From Lachnospiraceae bacterium UBA7202 (GTDB lineage: Bacteria > Bacillota > Clostridia > Lachnospirales > Lachnospiraceae), in NCBI GenBank assembly GCA_002490705.1, contig DKUO01000033.1:1-30194 (forward strand): a DNA stretch of 30,194 bases. The letters run 5' to 3'. Below the pieces are notes generated by a model. That model was not told where the DNA came from. It was given only the letters and a program-made list of their open reading frames with translations, and made no database searches. This document shows positions 7,858 through 16,192 of the stretch, piece by piece. Positions within the stretch are counted from its first letter, which is position 1. Each line of letters starts with the position of its first letter. The position numbers were made by a program, and so were the translations under genes.

Positions 7858-8628
7858 TTATTGTTTACAAAACAATATATTATTAACCTGTTCTGTTATA
7901 TATATTTCATTTCCCAATACTTCAATTTCATAACCCTCAACAATCTTTTTATCATGTTTCTTTAATAATTCATCAAATCCAAAGGCTGTATCTTTTTTCC
8001 TCGGAAACCGAATTGTACTGTCAAAAGATTTTTTGAATTGCAACCCATATTTTCCGCATATCTGTAGCCATTCATCTTCCGTATAAAACTTAATGTGACC
8101 ATCTTTTTTTAGTTGCATATATCCGTCTACAAATCTACTGGTATCATTGATATTAGATGTTGGATCTGAAAGAAAAAAGAAACCTCCCTGCTTTATAACT
8201 CGGCTAACCTCGGAAATGCTTTTCTGTATATCCGGAAAATGATGTAACGCATATCTTGAAATAACCATGTCAAACTCACTATCAGCAAATGGAAAATTAA
8301 TGCCATTATAGCTTATAAAACTAATATTTCGGATATTTTCTTTCTCTGCCATAGAACGATTAACTTCTAAAGCCTTTTCGACAATATCTAATCCTACTAT
8401 TGATATGTTCGGATATTTTTGAGCAATAGGAAAAGACAAATAACCTTTTCCCGTACCTAAGTCTAAAATCTTCATATCAGCTTTCAATGGCAAAAAATCA
8501 AGAATGTTTTTCAAATGATGTTCATCTTGTGTCTGCTTATTATAAAAATCTCCCAAAGAAAAACTATGTTCAAATCCTTGTTTCGTAGCCATAATACTGT
8601 TTTCTATATCCATTATATTCAATCTCAT
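7858..8628 (-). CDS. Class I SAM-dependent methyltransferase
   Basis: A 256-residue protein of the UbiE/Methyltransf_11 type, from the ATG at 8628. SAM-binding motif I is LDLGTGKG near 55-62, followed by the acidic motif II strand VGLDIVEKA, a DMVISRYALHHF motif IV segment and RVIKQGGFFFLSDP motif V-VI. The substrate cannot be read from sequence. An upstream in-frame TTG (8676) is unlikely; an alternative ATG lies at 8613. It follows the cupin gene in the same direction with a 75-bp gap, so the two may be one transcript. AT-rich composition groups it with the island rather than the core. Confidence 0.85.
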   Translation of the reverse strand: MRLNIMDIENSIMATKQGFEHSFSLGDFYNKQTQDEHHLKNILDFLPLKADMKILDLGTGKGYLSFPIAQKYPNISIVGLDIVEKALEVNRSMAEKENIRNISFISYNGINFPFADSEFDMVISRYALHHFPDIQKSISEVSRVIKQGGFFFLSDPTSNINDTSRFVDGYMQLKKDGHIKFYTEDEWLQICGKYGLQFKKSFDSTIRFPRKKDTAFGFDELLKKHDKKIVEGYEIEVLGNEIYITEQVNNILFCKQ

Positions 8629-8703
8629 TTCTCTTTTATAAACACTGATTTTTCGTTCTCTACAGCTTCCCAGCAAATGGGAATTTATCGCTATAATATT
8701 TGC

Positions 8704-9051
8704 TTACCCTGTGTATGTTCCACCCGTATTATCTTGATTCAGAGTTCCCTCAACTTCAATCAACAGACATTTGACCAATTCGTTACATATTGGACGATGC
8801 TTTGTTCCTTTAGGAATTATTATAAAATCTCCCTCACATAAATGTGTTAATCCGTCCTCAAACTCAAGATCAAATTCTCCCTCAATACAGTAGAACAGTT
8901 CATCAGAATTATCGTGTATATGAAAATCTAAAGTTCTATGTTCCGCTTGCAATACATTTAACATATGGTTGTTCAATGTACCCACCCTCTTATAGAGGAA
9001 TAGATCATCAACCGCATTTACACTTTCTTTCAAATTTACTTTTTGTATCAT
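8704..9051 (-). CDS. Single-domain cupin protein
   Basis: A 115-residue small cupin. Motif 1 ligands are visible: His44 and His46 in FHIHDNSDE, Glu51, and Gly58 in IEGEFDLE; motif 2 is GDFIIIPKGTKHRP with His85. The fold usually binds a metal and acts as a small-molecule sensor, isomerase or oxygenase; which one cannot be told. AGGAG lies 7 bases before the ATG at 9051. It precedes the methyltransferase gene in the same direction. It is AT-rich, unlike rlmD 83 bp upstream. Confidence 0.85.
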   Translation of the reverse strand: MIQKVNLKESVNAVDDLFLYKRVGTLNNHMLNVLQAEHRTLDFHIHDNSDELFYCIEGEFDLEFEDGLTHLCEGDFIIIPKGTKHRPICNELVKCLLIEVEGTLNQDNTGGTYTG

Positions 9052-9128
9052 ATGTTTCTCCTATTCAAATCCTGACTTATCGCTGTCGGCGGCATTACCG
9101 GCTTTATAAAGTGCTTTACGATTTCAGC

Positions 9129-9156
9129 TTTATATCAGCCATAAATACACCCACAA
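9129..9156 (-). promoter_or_regulatory. Possible promoter for the cupin-methyltransferase pair
   Basis: TATAAA (9129-9134) follows TTGTGG (9151-9156) with a 16-bp spacer on the minus strand. The -35 is weak and the whole site lies across the 3' end of rlmD. It is the best candidate between rlmD and the cupin gene, where no clear terminator is visible. Confidence 0.3.
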
Positions 9157-10667
9157 TCAGGTATTTCCTCTTCGCGGTAATTGATCTTTCTTTTCCTTCT
9201 TTCTGCTTCTAAAGCTTCTTCCTTCACATTATTTTCCCGCACGGCACTGTCTATCGTTTTCCTCACAAGCTGGCAGACACATTCTGTATGACAGGTATGC
9301 CCAAACTGGTCCACCGCCCTTACCTTCCTGATCTCATACCCACCCAGACATAATACTTTTAAATCCCTTGCCAGCGTAGCCGGATCGCAGCTTACATACA
9401 CAATCCGTTTCGGCCGCATCGCAATCATTGTATTAAGACATGTTTCGTCGCAGCCTTTGCGGGGCGGATCAACTACGATCACATCTGGGCGAAGGCTCTC
9501 TCTTTCGTAAAGCGCCGGCAAAACCTCCTCCGCCTTCCCCACATAAAATTCCGCATTTGCGATCTGATTTCTGCGGGCATTTTCTCTGGCATCCTCTATG
9601 GCCTGCGGCACAATCTCCACGCCGTAAACCTTCCCCGCCCGCTTTGCCATAAAAAGCGAAATCGTTCCGATCCCGCAGTAGAGATCGCAGACCGTCTCTT
9701 TCCCTGTCAGCTCCGCATATTGAAGCGCCAATCCGTATAGCTTTTCCGTCTGGCAGGGATTGACCTGATAAAAGGATAATGGAGATATGGAAAAGGCAAT
9801 CCGCTCTGTCGATCCCGAAACACCGAGACTGTCTTCGATACAATCTTTTCCCCAGAGTACCCGTATTTCCTTTCCCATAATCACATTCGTTTTTTCCGTA
9901 TTGATACTGGCACAAATACTGACAATTCTTTTTCCCGCTAACCGCACCCCCGTCAGCTTCTCCACCAGCTTCTCCTCCGCCGGCATCTTTTTCCCGTTAA
10001 TCACCAGACAAATCATGATTTCCCCGGAAGAAAATCCTGTGCGGATCAGCACATGACGCACCAGTCCCTCACCTGCGGATTCCCGGTATGCGCTCACGCG
10101 GTTCTCCCGCATATAAGAAAGAACGGCCTCCAAAATAACCTTGTTTTCCGCAGGGCCGAGCAAACAATCGGTATTGGCAATGATATCATGGGTTCTGCCC
10201 GCATAAAATCCGGCAACCAGATTGCCCTCCCTGTCATACCCGATAGGAAACTGCGCCTTGTTGCGGTAATGCCACGGCTCCTCCATCCCCACAATCGGTT
10301 CCATAACCGCGTCGATTTTTTCAGGAGAAAAGCCGCCGATCCGCAAAAGATTCTCCCGCACCTTATCCTGCTTGTAGGCAAGCTGCCTCTCATACTGCAT
10401 GGCCTGAATTTGACAGCCGCCGCACTGTCTGTAAAAAGGGCACCTTGGAATCACACGAAAAGGAGAAGGTGTCACCACCTTCTCAACTCTCCCGTAACCA
10501 TAATTTTTCTTACACTTCGTAATCCGCACTTTCACCGTATCGCCAATGACTGCATCCTTTACAAAAAGCGTATAGCCGTCCGCCTTGCCGATGCCCTCGC
10601 CGTCATTTCCGATATCTTCTATTACGACAGACACGATATCATTCTTTTTAAAGTTTCTCTGTTCCAT
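9135..10667 (-). CDS. rlmD: 23S rRNA (uracil-5)-methyltransferase, RlmD/RlmCD type
   Basis: A 510-residue TrmA/RumA-family enzyme making m5U in 23S rRNA with SAM. The N-terminal TRAM domain covers about 5-65. A 4Fe-4S cluster site uses Cys76, Cys82, Cys85 (CPFYRQCGGC) and Cys168. The SAM motif is VCDLYCGIGTISLF near 327-339, the proline motif VDPPRKG near 399-405, and the catalytic nucleophile is Cys427 in SCDPATLARD. The usual family end (HTECVCQLVRK) is followed by an unusual charged tail of about 40 residues (471-510). In Bacillus-type genomes one enzyme modifies two sites; which applies here cannot be told. The ATG at 10667 has a GGGAG ribosome site. It is the last of twelve leftward genes, 14 bp after yhaM, at the border with the AT-rich island. 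Confidence 0.93.
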   Translation of the reverse strand: MEQRNFKKNDIVSVVIEDIGNDGEGIGKADGYTLFVKDAVIGDTVKVRITKCKKNYGYGRVEKVVTPSPFRVIPRCPFYRQCGGCQIQAMQYERQLAYKQDKVRENLLRIGGFSPEKIDAVMEPIVGMEEPWHYRNKAQFPIGYDREGNLVAGFYAGRTHDIIANTDCLLGPAENKVILEAVLSYMRENRVSAYRESAGEGLVRHVLIRTGFSSGEIMICLVINGKKMPAEEKLVEKLTGVRLAGKRIVSICASINTEKTNVIMGKEIRVLWGKDCIEDSLGVSGSTERIAFSISPLSFYQVNPCQTEKLYGLALQYAELTGKETVCDLYCGIGTISLFMAKRAGKVYGVEIVPQAIEDARENARRNQIANAEFYVGKAEEVLPALYERESLRPDVIVVDPPRKGCDETCLNTMIAMRPKRIVYVSCDPATLARDLKVLCLGGYEIRKVRAVDQFGHTCHTECVCQLVRKTIDSAVRENNVKEEALEAERRKRKINYREEEIPDCGCIYG

Positions 10668-10681
10668 AAATCACTCCCACG

Positions 10682-11626
10682 CTACTCCACCTTCGTCCCC
10701 CGCAGATTGGATTCAAACAGCCTGTTATAGCCAAGCCATCCGGTCTCTGTACTGCTCTCCAAAATCTCCGCAAAGGTCTCCATCTTAGCGTCAATGTTAT
10801 CAGCGAAGTTCAAAGCCACCGCCTCCACGATCGCGGGCTTTTTAGGCGAACCGAATTCAAATTCCCCATGGTGGGACAGAATACAATGCTTCAACTCGTT
10901 GGCAAGAAGCGCCGGAAATCCGTCTATCGCCCGAATCTTCTCCCCTATCATTTCGCTTCCGATCACGATATGTCCGAGGAACTGCCCGTCGTCCGTATAA
11001 TCGTTCTGCGGAAAGAGCGATAATTCCTTCGTCTTGCCGATATCATGGCAGATCGCCGCAGTGAGAAGCAGATCCCTGTTTAAAACCGGATATTGTGTGC
11101 AGAAATAATCGCAAAGTTTTGTCACCGCCAGCGTATGCTGTAACAAGCCTCCCACAAATCCATGATGCACCGTCTTAGCAGCAGAGGACTGCCGAAATGC
11201 TTTGACAAACGTTTCATCTTTTACAAAAAAGGCCTCCAGCAATTCATGAAGGTAAGGATTTTTTATACTTGCGGTAAAATCAAGCAGCTCCTTCATCATA
11301 TCCTCTATCTTAAATTTGCTGACAGGAAGATACTCCGCCGGATCGTACTCGCCCTCCCTGCACTTGCGCACCCGCTTCACATTGACCTGCAATGCACCCT
11401 GAAAACTGGTGACGTCGCCAAATACCTCTATGTAATCCATACAGTCGAAGTCTTCTATCCCCGCATTGTTAGGGTCCCATATTTTCGCATCAATGGTGCC
11501 CGTCTTATCCTGCAAAATCACATTGTCGTAGGGCTTGCCGTTTTTTGTGACCGCCGACTGTTTGTGCTTGCATAAATAAATGTCCGATAATCTGTCGCCT
11601 TCTTTGTAGTCTTTAATATACTTCAT
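10682..11626 (-). CDS. yhaM: YhaM-type OB-fold/HD-domain 3'-5' exonuclease
   Basis: A 314-residue protein with an N-terminal OB-fold nucleic-acid-binding domain (about 10-90, with TGTIDAKIWD) and a C-terminal HD phosphohydrolase domain (about 150-290). HD metal ligands are His164 in LLQHTLAV, His194-Asp195 in AICHDIGK, and a further His pair near SHHGEFEFG. Length and layout match YhaM, a 3'-5' exoribonuclease in Firmicutes. The start chosen is the ATG at 11626, 5 bases after GGAGG; the in-frame ATG at 11638 is itself part of the ribosome site. It lies between the HtrA-like gene and rlmD with short gaps, so probably one transcript. Confidence 0.88.
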   Translation of the reverse strand: MKYIKDYKEGDRLSDIYLCKHKQSAVTKNGKPYDNVILQDKTGTIDAKIWDPNNAGIEDFDCMDYIEVFGDVTSFQGALQVNVKRVRKCREGEYDPAEYLPVSKFKIEDMMKELLDFTASIKNPYLHELLEAFFVKDETFVKAFRQSSAAKTVHHGFVGGLLQHTLAVTKLCDYFCTQYPVLNRDLLLTAAICHDIGKTKELSLFPQNDYTDDGQFLGHIVIGSEMIGEKIRAIDGFPALLANELKHCILSHHGEFEFGSPKKPAIVEAVALNFADNIDAKMETFAEILESSTETGWLGYNRLFESNLRGTKVE

Positions 11627-11644
11627 TTTTCCCTCCATTGCTCT

Positions 11645-13027
11645 TTACCAGCTTCCCAATGTCACGTCCACACTCATCTCGTGGCCCTGTCTCGTCAGCG
11701 TTACCGTCAGTACGTCTCCCGGCTGCGCCGACTGCAAAATTCCCAAAAGCTCATTATACGTCGTGATCTCTGCATTTCCCACCTTAGTCACCACATCGCC
11801 GCTCTGAATGCCCGCTTCCATCGCCGGGGAGTCAATCTCTATTTCTCTGATATACGTTCCAGCAGGGGTGTCAATCTGCGTATCCTCTATGGCCTCCTTC
11901 GGCACATCCGCCCCGTGTACGCCCAAATACGCCCGCTCTTTATCATTAGACATCTGCTCAATGGTTCGCTTAAGCTCTGTGACGCCATAGGCCGTGAGAA
12001 GGTTGCTCATGTCATTCCCTGTATTGACATTGTCTATGATACCGATCACCATACCCTTCAGGTTAATCAACACACCCGTCGCATTGCGGCTTCCGTAGAT
12101 ATCTGTAGTGATCCGTTTATAGGCCGCGTCGGGCAGATCAATGATCGTCCCCGTGGAGGTCACCATACCGTAGCTGACTGACCCGCTGGTTCCCAGCGGA
12201 CTTCCCAGCGCTATCACAGGCGTTCCCAGCAGATTGGAGCTGTTGGAGCTGCCCAGTTCCGCAATGGCAATCTCCTCCATGGTTTTCTCTCCAATCGAAG
12301 AAAGAGGCACGGACAAAATGGCAAGTCCCGTATTTGCATCCTTCTGCACAAGCTCCGCTTCCGCCTGCGTCTGATCGCAAAAAGTCACCTCTATGCTGTC
12401 AGCGCCGTTTAAGTTCCCCGCGCTGACAAGGATCAACATGGACTTGTCGTTATTTGCCACGATCACGCCGGAAGCCGAAGCCACATTTTCATAAATATTG
12501 TTAAACCAGTCCACATCAGAGGTAACACCCGCCACCGTGACTATGGCGCGCCCCTTATCCGCCGTCAATGTCCTCATCTCATCATAGAGCGCCTGATAAT
12601 CCTCCAGATGGAACTCCACTTGAGAGAGAATTTCTTCCAGCTGCTCCTCGATCTGCTCATCCACCAGCTCTGTCTCGACGGCCTCAATGGCATCTTCCAT
12701 ATCTTCCTCGTTGACCAGCATATCTTCCGGTTTCATTTCCTCTGTCACAGTTTCCTCGGGAAACTCGATCTCCTTCGGCCCTTCCTCAGGATAGAGGCGA
12801 TTGCTGATCACCGGCTCCAATATCAGAAACGTCACGCAGGCCACCAATCCAAACACCACCGCCATCACTGCCGTGATCACGGTTCGGCGCAACAGCTTTT
12901 TCTTATTGACCGGCTTCTGTTTGATTTTTTCCCGCATAAATTCCGGTTGTACGGAAGGCGTATACTGCGCCTGTTCCTTAACCGGTTCCTGCTGTACTTG
13001 ATTTTGCTCCTTATCCGATTCCGCCAT
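11645..13027 (-). CDS. Membrane-anchored HtrA/DegP-like pseudoprotease with PDZ domain
   Basis: A 460-residue protein with a cytosolic Glu/Gln-rich N terminus, one transmembrane helix (about 48-71), an acidic linker (about 82-140), a trypsin-like S1C fold (about 155-360) and a C-terminal PDZ domain (about 364-458, with GDVVTKVGNAEI). The fold follows HtrA, but the catalytic triad is gone: the histidine site (TNNHVV in the family) reads VSAGNL, the aspartate site (TDLA) reads TGLA, and GNSGGP reads RNATGV. The protein therefore cannot be a serine protease by the usual mechanism. The rest of the fold, such as NLKGMVIGI, is kept, so it is probably a binding or scaffold protein. The ATG at 13027 is preferred over 13033 because GGGGAG then sits 9 bases upstream. 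It lies between the acetyltransferase-like gene and yhaM. Confidence 0.85.
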   Translation of the reverse strand: MAESDKEQNQVQQEPVKEQAQYTPSVQPEFMREKIKQKPVNKKKLLRRTVITAVMAVVFGLVACVTFLILEPVISNRLYPEEGPKEIEFPEETVTEEMKPEDMLVNEEDMEDAIEAVETELVDEQIEEQLEEILSQVEFHLEDYQALYDEMRTLTADKGRAIVTVAGVTSDVDWFNNIYENVASASGVIVANNDKSMLILVSAGNLNGADSIEVTFCDQTQAEAELVQKDANTGLAILSVPLSSIGEKTMEEIAIAELGSSNSSNLLGTPVIALGSPLGTSGSVSYGMVTSTGTIIDLPDAAYKRITTDIYGSRNATGVLINLKGMVIGIIDNVNTGNDMSNLLTAYGVTELKRTIEQMSNDKERAYLGVHGADVPKEAIEDTQIDTPAGTYIREIEIDSPAMEAGIQSGDVVTKVGNAEITTYNELLGILQSAQPGDVLTVTLTRQGHEMSVDVTLGSW

Positions 13028-13119
13028 ACGCATTTACTCCCCTTATCTTCCCCGGTTTCCCGGGTATCGCATACTTTTCCATTCGGCCGCATCTGCTCTT
13101 TTCGGCATACATCCGCTCT

Positions 13120-13764
13120 CTAATCCTGCCGTTGACAAAGCTCCTTGCATTTTTCCTCCAACAGCCGGTAAAAGTCAGCAATCTGCCGTCCGTCCACCAG
13201 CGCATGATGGCAGAGCACCGACACCGGAAGCCATATCCTGTCCTCCTGCGAAAAATACTTTCCCCATGTAATTCTCGGATTGCTGTCCGCCGGAACGGGC
13301 GTCGGTTGGATCAGCGCAGTATAGGAAATCCAAGGAAGCGAAGAGATAAAAAATTTACTATATGCCTCCTCTTTTTCTTCCGCAATCGAGGCCGCCTGTT
13401 TTGCCTCTTCCTGTTTTTTTATGGCATAAGGAAGATATTCGGAAAAAGGCAGATCACTTTCCAGCGTACAATAACAAAATGTCCCGTTCTCAAGCGCCAC
13501 CGTATGGGAAGTGGCACACCTGTCAAACTCCGCTATCTTACCGTCGATAATTCTCTGGCGAAACTCCGGAATCTGATTCGCCGCTTCGCAGGCGCAATAG
13601 CAAAGCGTCAGAAAAAAGGGCCACCCTTTTGTTTTGATTTCACGAAGCAGTTCCGTGATATCCACATTTGCCGTCAACCCTACATAAGGGTAAGCCAAGC
13701 TATTAAAATAGGCAAAATGCTCTTTTCTCTTATAATTTTCCATATCCAGATATCTGTACCGCAT
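13120..13764 (-). CDS. Chloramphenicol acetyltransferase-like protein
   Basis: A 214-residue protein of the type A CAT family. The catalytic motif HHALVDG holds the active-site His at about 187, and SSLPWISYTAL near 140-150 matches the family's acceptor-pocket strand. Length equals classic CAT (about 210-220). Whether it acetylates chloramphenicol or another small hydroxyl substrate is not decidable; many chromosomal CAT-like proteins are uncharacterised. The ATG at 13764 follows AGGTGG by 6 bases; an in-frame TTG at 13770 is rejected. It starts 11 bp after deoB, within the nucleoside operon, and shares its GC content, so there is no sign of recent transfer as a resistance gene. Confidence 0.82.
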   Translation of the reverse strand: MRYRYLDMENYKRKEHFAYFNSLAYPYVGLTANVDITELLREIKTKGWPFFLTLCYCACEAANQIPEFRQRIIDGKIAEFDRCATSHTVALENGTFCYCTLESDLPFSEYLPYAIKKQEEAKQAASIAEEKEEAYSKFFISSLPWISYTALIQPTPVPADSNPRITWGKYFSQEDRIWLPVSVLCHHALVDGRQIADFYRLLEEKCKELCQRQD

Positions 13765-13775
13765 ACGCAACCACC

Positions 13776-14966
13776 TTAAACCAACTCGTCTAAAACAGAC
13801 TCCCCAATCGTTCCCTCCGGCATATCCACACCGAAATTCTCCGCCACGGAAGCCCCAATCACCGCAAACGTATCCCTGTTTTCCAGCGCACCCCCGCTTC
13901 CCATTTTCTTTGAATAGGATATAAAAGGCACATACTCCCTTGTGTGGTCTGTTCCGCTGTAAGTCGGATCGTTTCCGTGATCCGCCGTCAAAATCAAAAG
14001 GTCATCGTCCCGCAGTTCACCCAGCAGAACGCCCAGATTCTTGTCAAACTTTTCGATCTCCTGTCCGTATCCTTCCACATTTCTGCGGTGGCCCCACAGC
14101 GCGTCGAAATCCACCAGATTGACAAAACAGAGTCCGTGAAAGTCCTCCCTACAGATTTCGATTGTCTGCTCCATGCCGTGAACAGAACTGTCCGAGTGGT
14201 AGGTCTTCGTGATACCCTCTCCACAAAAAATATCATTGATCTTCCCAACGCCGATCACATCCAGTCCGCCGTCCTTCAAGGCATTTAACGCTGTCAGTCC
14301 GGTGGGTTTAAGCGCATAGTCATGCCGGTTGCTCGTCCGTTTGAACTCGCCTTTTTTCTTTCCCACATAGGGTCTTGCAATCACACGGCCGACTCTCCAC
14401 TCGTCCTTCATGGTAATCTCCCGCGCGATCTCACAGCAGCGGTATAAATTCGCCAAATCAAAGGTCTCCTCATTGCCGCAAATCTGTAACACGGAGTCCG
14501 CCGACGTATAGACGATCATCGCGCCGGTATTGATTTCCTCTTCCCCAAGCTCTTCAATAATCACCGTGCCGCTGGCGCTCTTATTCCCGATCACTCTCTT
14601 GCCGCAGCGCTTCTCCAGCTCCGCAATCAATTCCGGCGGAAATCCCGTGTCCGTAAAAGTCCGAAACGGCTTCTCGGTCTTAATGCCCATCATTTCCCAG
14701 TGGCCTGTCATGGTGTCTTTCCCGTTGCTCGCCTCACCCAGACGCATGTAACGTCCGATAGGATTCTCCTCCGCTTTCATGTTCCCCGCAAGATGGAGGT
14801 TCAGCATGCCCAGCTTTTTTAAATTGGGAATATCGAGAGTTCCCATTCTTTCCAGAATATGCCCAAACGTGTCTACGCCCTTGTCCCCGAATTTTTCAGA
14901 ATCCGGCATCGCCCCGATGCCGAGAGAATCCAACACAATCACAAAAATCCTTTTATATGCTTCCAT
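13776..14966 (-). CDS. deoB: Phosphopentomutase
   Basis: A 396-residue enzyme of the alkaline phosphatase superfamily that interconverts ribose- or deoxyribose-1-phosphate and the 5-phosphates. Visible features: metal-binding Asp13 in VLDSLGIGAMPD, the phospho-acceptor Thr85 in KDTMTGHWEMMG, and the C-terminal metal site TADHGNDPTYSGTDHTREY. Full length for the family. The ATG at 14966 has GAGGT 6 bases upstream. It sits after cdd and passes the product of udp on to deoC. Confidence 0.96.
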   Translation of the reverse strand: MEAYKRIFVIVLDSLGIGAMPDSEKFGDKGVDTFGHILERMGTLDIPNLKKLGMLNLHLAGNMKAEENPIGRYMRLGEASNGKDTMTGHWEMMGIKTEKPFRTFTDTGFPPELIAELEKRCGKRVIGNKSASGTVIIEELGEEEINTGAMIVYTSADSVLQICGNEETFDLANLYRCCEIAREITMKDEWRVGRVIARPYVGKKKGEFKRTSNRHDYALKPTGLTALNALKDGGLDVIGVGKINDIFCGEGITKTYHSDSSVHGMEQTIEICREDFHGLCFVNLVDFDALWGHRRNVEGYGQEIEKFDKNLGVLLGELRDDDLLILTADHGNDPTYSGTDHTREYVPFISYSKKMGSGGALENRDTFAVIGASVAENFGVDMPEGTIGESVLDELV

Positions 14967-14993
14967 AACTATACCTCATACTTTTTCCCGGTT

Positions 14994-15413
14994 TTATGCC
15001 AAATTGGCAGGGCCGAATCCCAACGGCAATAACTCCTTCAACGTAAAAATCTCATACTGCTCTTTGCCCGTGGCAAGAATGATGTGAAAGGTCTCCGGAT
15101 TACAAAATTCCATCATCACCTGTCTGCATACACCGCAGGGCGCCGCGTATTCTGTCAGGACGCCGTCCTTTCCTCCCACAATGCAGATCGCCCGAAATTC
15201 CCGCTCACCCTCGCTGACGGCCTTAAAAAAAGCAGTCCGCTCCGCGCAATTTGTAGGCGTGTACGCCGCATTTTCAATATTACATCCCGTGTAAAGCTTG
15301 CCGTCCTTTGTAAGCAGCGCCGCTCCCACTTTAAAATGAGAATAGGGCGTGTAGGAATATTGTAACTGCTCTATTGCCAAATCAATCATTTTCTGTATCA
15401 GTTCCCTGTCCAT
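14994..15413 (-). CDS. cdd: Cytidine deaminase
   Basis: A 139-residue homotetramer-type zinc enzyme converting cytidine and deoxycytidine to uridine and deoxyuridine. The zinc and catalytic residues are present: Cys56 and Glu58 in TNCAERTAFF, and Cys93 and Cys96 in PCGVC. The start at 15413 is chosen because GGAGG lies 6 bases upstream; an in-frame ATG at 15434 would add seven residues with no homologous look. It feeds uridine to the phosphorylase encoded two genes upstream. Confidence 0.95.
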   Translation of the reverse strand: MDRELIQKMIDLAIEQLQYSYTPYSHFKVGAALLTKDGKLYTGCNIENAAYTPTNCAERTAFFKAVSEGEREFRAICIVGGKDGVLTEYAAPCGVCRQVMMEFCNPETFHIILATGKEQYEIFTLKELLPLGFGPANLA

Positions 15414-15488
15414 TGTTCCCTCCGTTCCGTCCATCCGTCAAAGCGCGCCGCCTTTCCGTCTCAAAAACACGCATCGCCCATCGCAGCT

Positions 15489-16154
15489 TTAATATCCTGT
15501 GGCCTCTTCGTTTTTGATAATCTTGACAATACGGCTTGTGCCGAGACGATCCGCTCCCAGCGAAAGAAACTTTTCCGCATCCGCCAGGGAAGAAATACCG
15601 CCTGCGGCCTTGATCTTCACCTTCGGCCCCACATGTTTCGCAAACAGCTCCACGTCATCAAAGGTAGCCCCGCCGGTGGAAAATCCGGTGGATGTTTTGA
15701 TATAGTCCGCACCCGCTCTTGTCACAACCTCACACATCTTAACCTTTTCCTCATCGGTGAGCAGACAGGTCTCAATAATCACCTTCAAAATCTTTTCCCC
15801 GCAGACCGCTTTCAATGTGCGGATTTCCTCTTCCACCAGATCATATTTCTGATCCTTCACCCATCCGATATTGATCACCATATCAATCTCGGACGCGCCG
15901 TTTGCGATGGCGTCTTTCGTCTCAAACTCCTTGGCGGCTGTGGTCATATTCCCGTTAGGGAAGCCGATCACGGTGCAGACTGCCATCCTGTCCCCCATAT
16001 ATTCATGGGCCTGCTTCACATAGCAGGGCGGAATGCATACCGAAGCAGTCTGATATTTGATGGCGTCGTCGCAAATCTGCCTGATCTCTCCCCAAGTCGA
16101 CGGCTGTAACAAAAGTGTATGGTCTACATGCTTTAAAATTTCATTCTTCTCCAT
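15489..16154 (-). CDS. deoC: Deoxyribose-phosphate aldolase
   Basis: A 221-residue class I aldolase splitting 2-deoxyribose-5-phosphate into glyceraldehyde-3-phosphate and acetaldehyde. The Schiff-base lysine is Lys153 in YIKTSTGFSTGG, and a second active-site lysine is Lys182 in KIKAAGG. The fold is a TIM barrel, full length. The start at 16154 has AAGGAG 6 bases upstream; the longer reading from a TTG at 16178 is unlikely. A 75-bp gap to cdd holds no visible terminator. Confidence 0.95.
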   Translation of the reverse strand: MEKNEILKHVDHTLLLQPSTWGEIRQICDDAIKYQTASVCIPPCYVKQAHEYMGDRMAVCTVIGFPNGNMTTAAKEFETKDAIANGASEIDMVINIGWVKDQKYDLVEEEIRTLKAVCGEKILKVIIETCLLTDEEKVKMCEVVTRAGADYIKTSTGFSTGGATFDDVELFAKHVGPKVKIKAAGGISSLADAEKFLSLGADRLGTSRIVKIIKNEEATGY

Positions 16155-16192
16155 GCCCTTCTCCTTTTCTTCCCTCAAAAAAATCTGATCTT

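Noticed and set aside
7451..7886. Plus-strand open frames of 107 and 60 codons in the gene-free stretch
   Set aside because: No motif and no convincing ribosome site; overlapping frames look equally coding, as in random AT-rich DNA.
10053..10730. Plus-strand open frame of 225 codons opposite rlmD
   Set aside because: Covers the iron-sulfur and TRAM coding region of rlmD on the other strand and has no recognisable feature.
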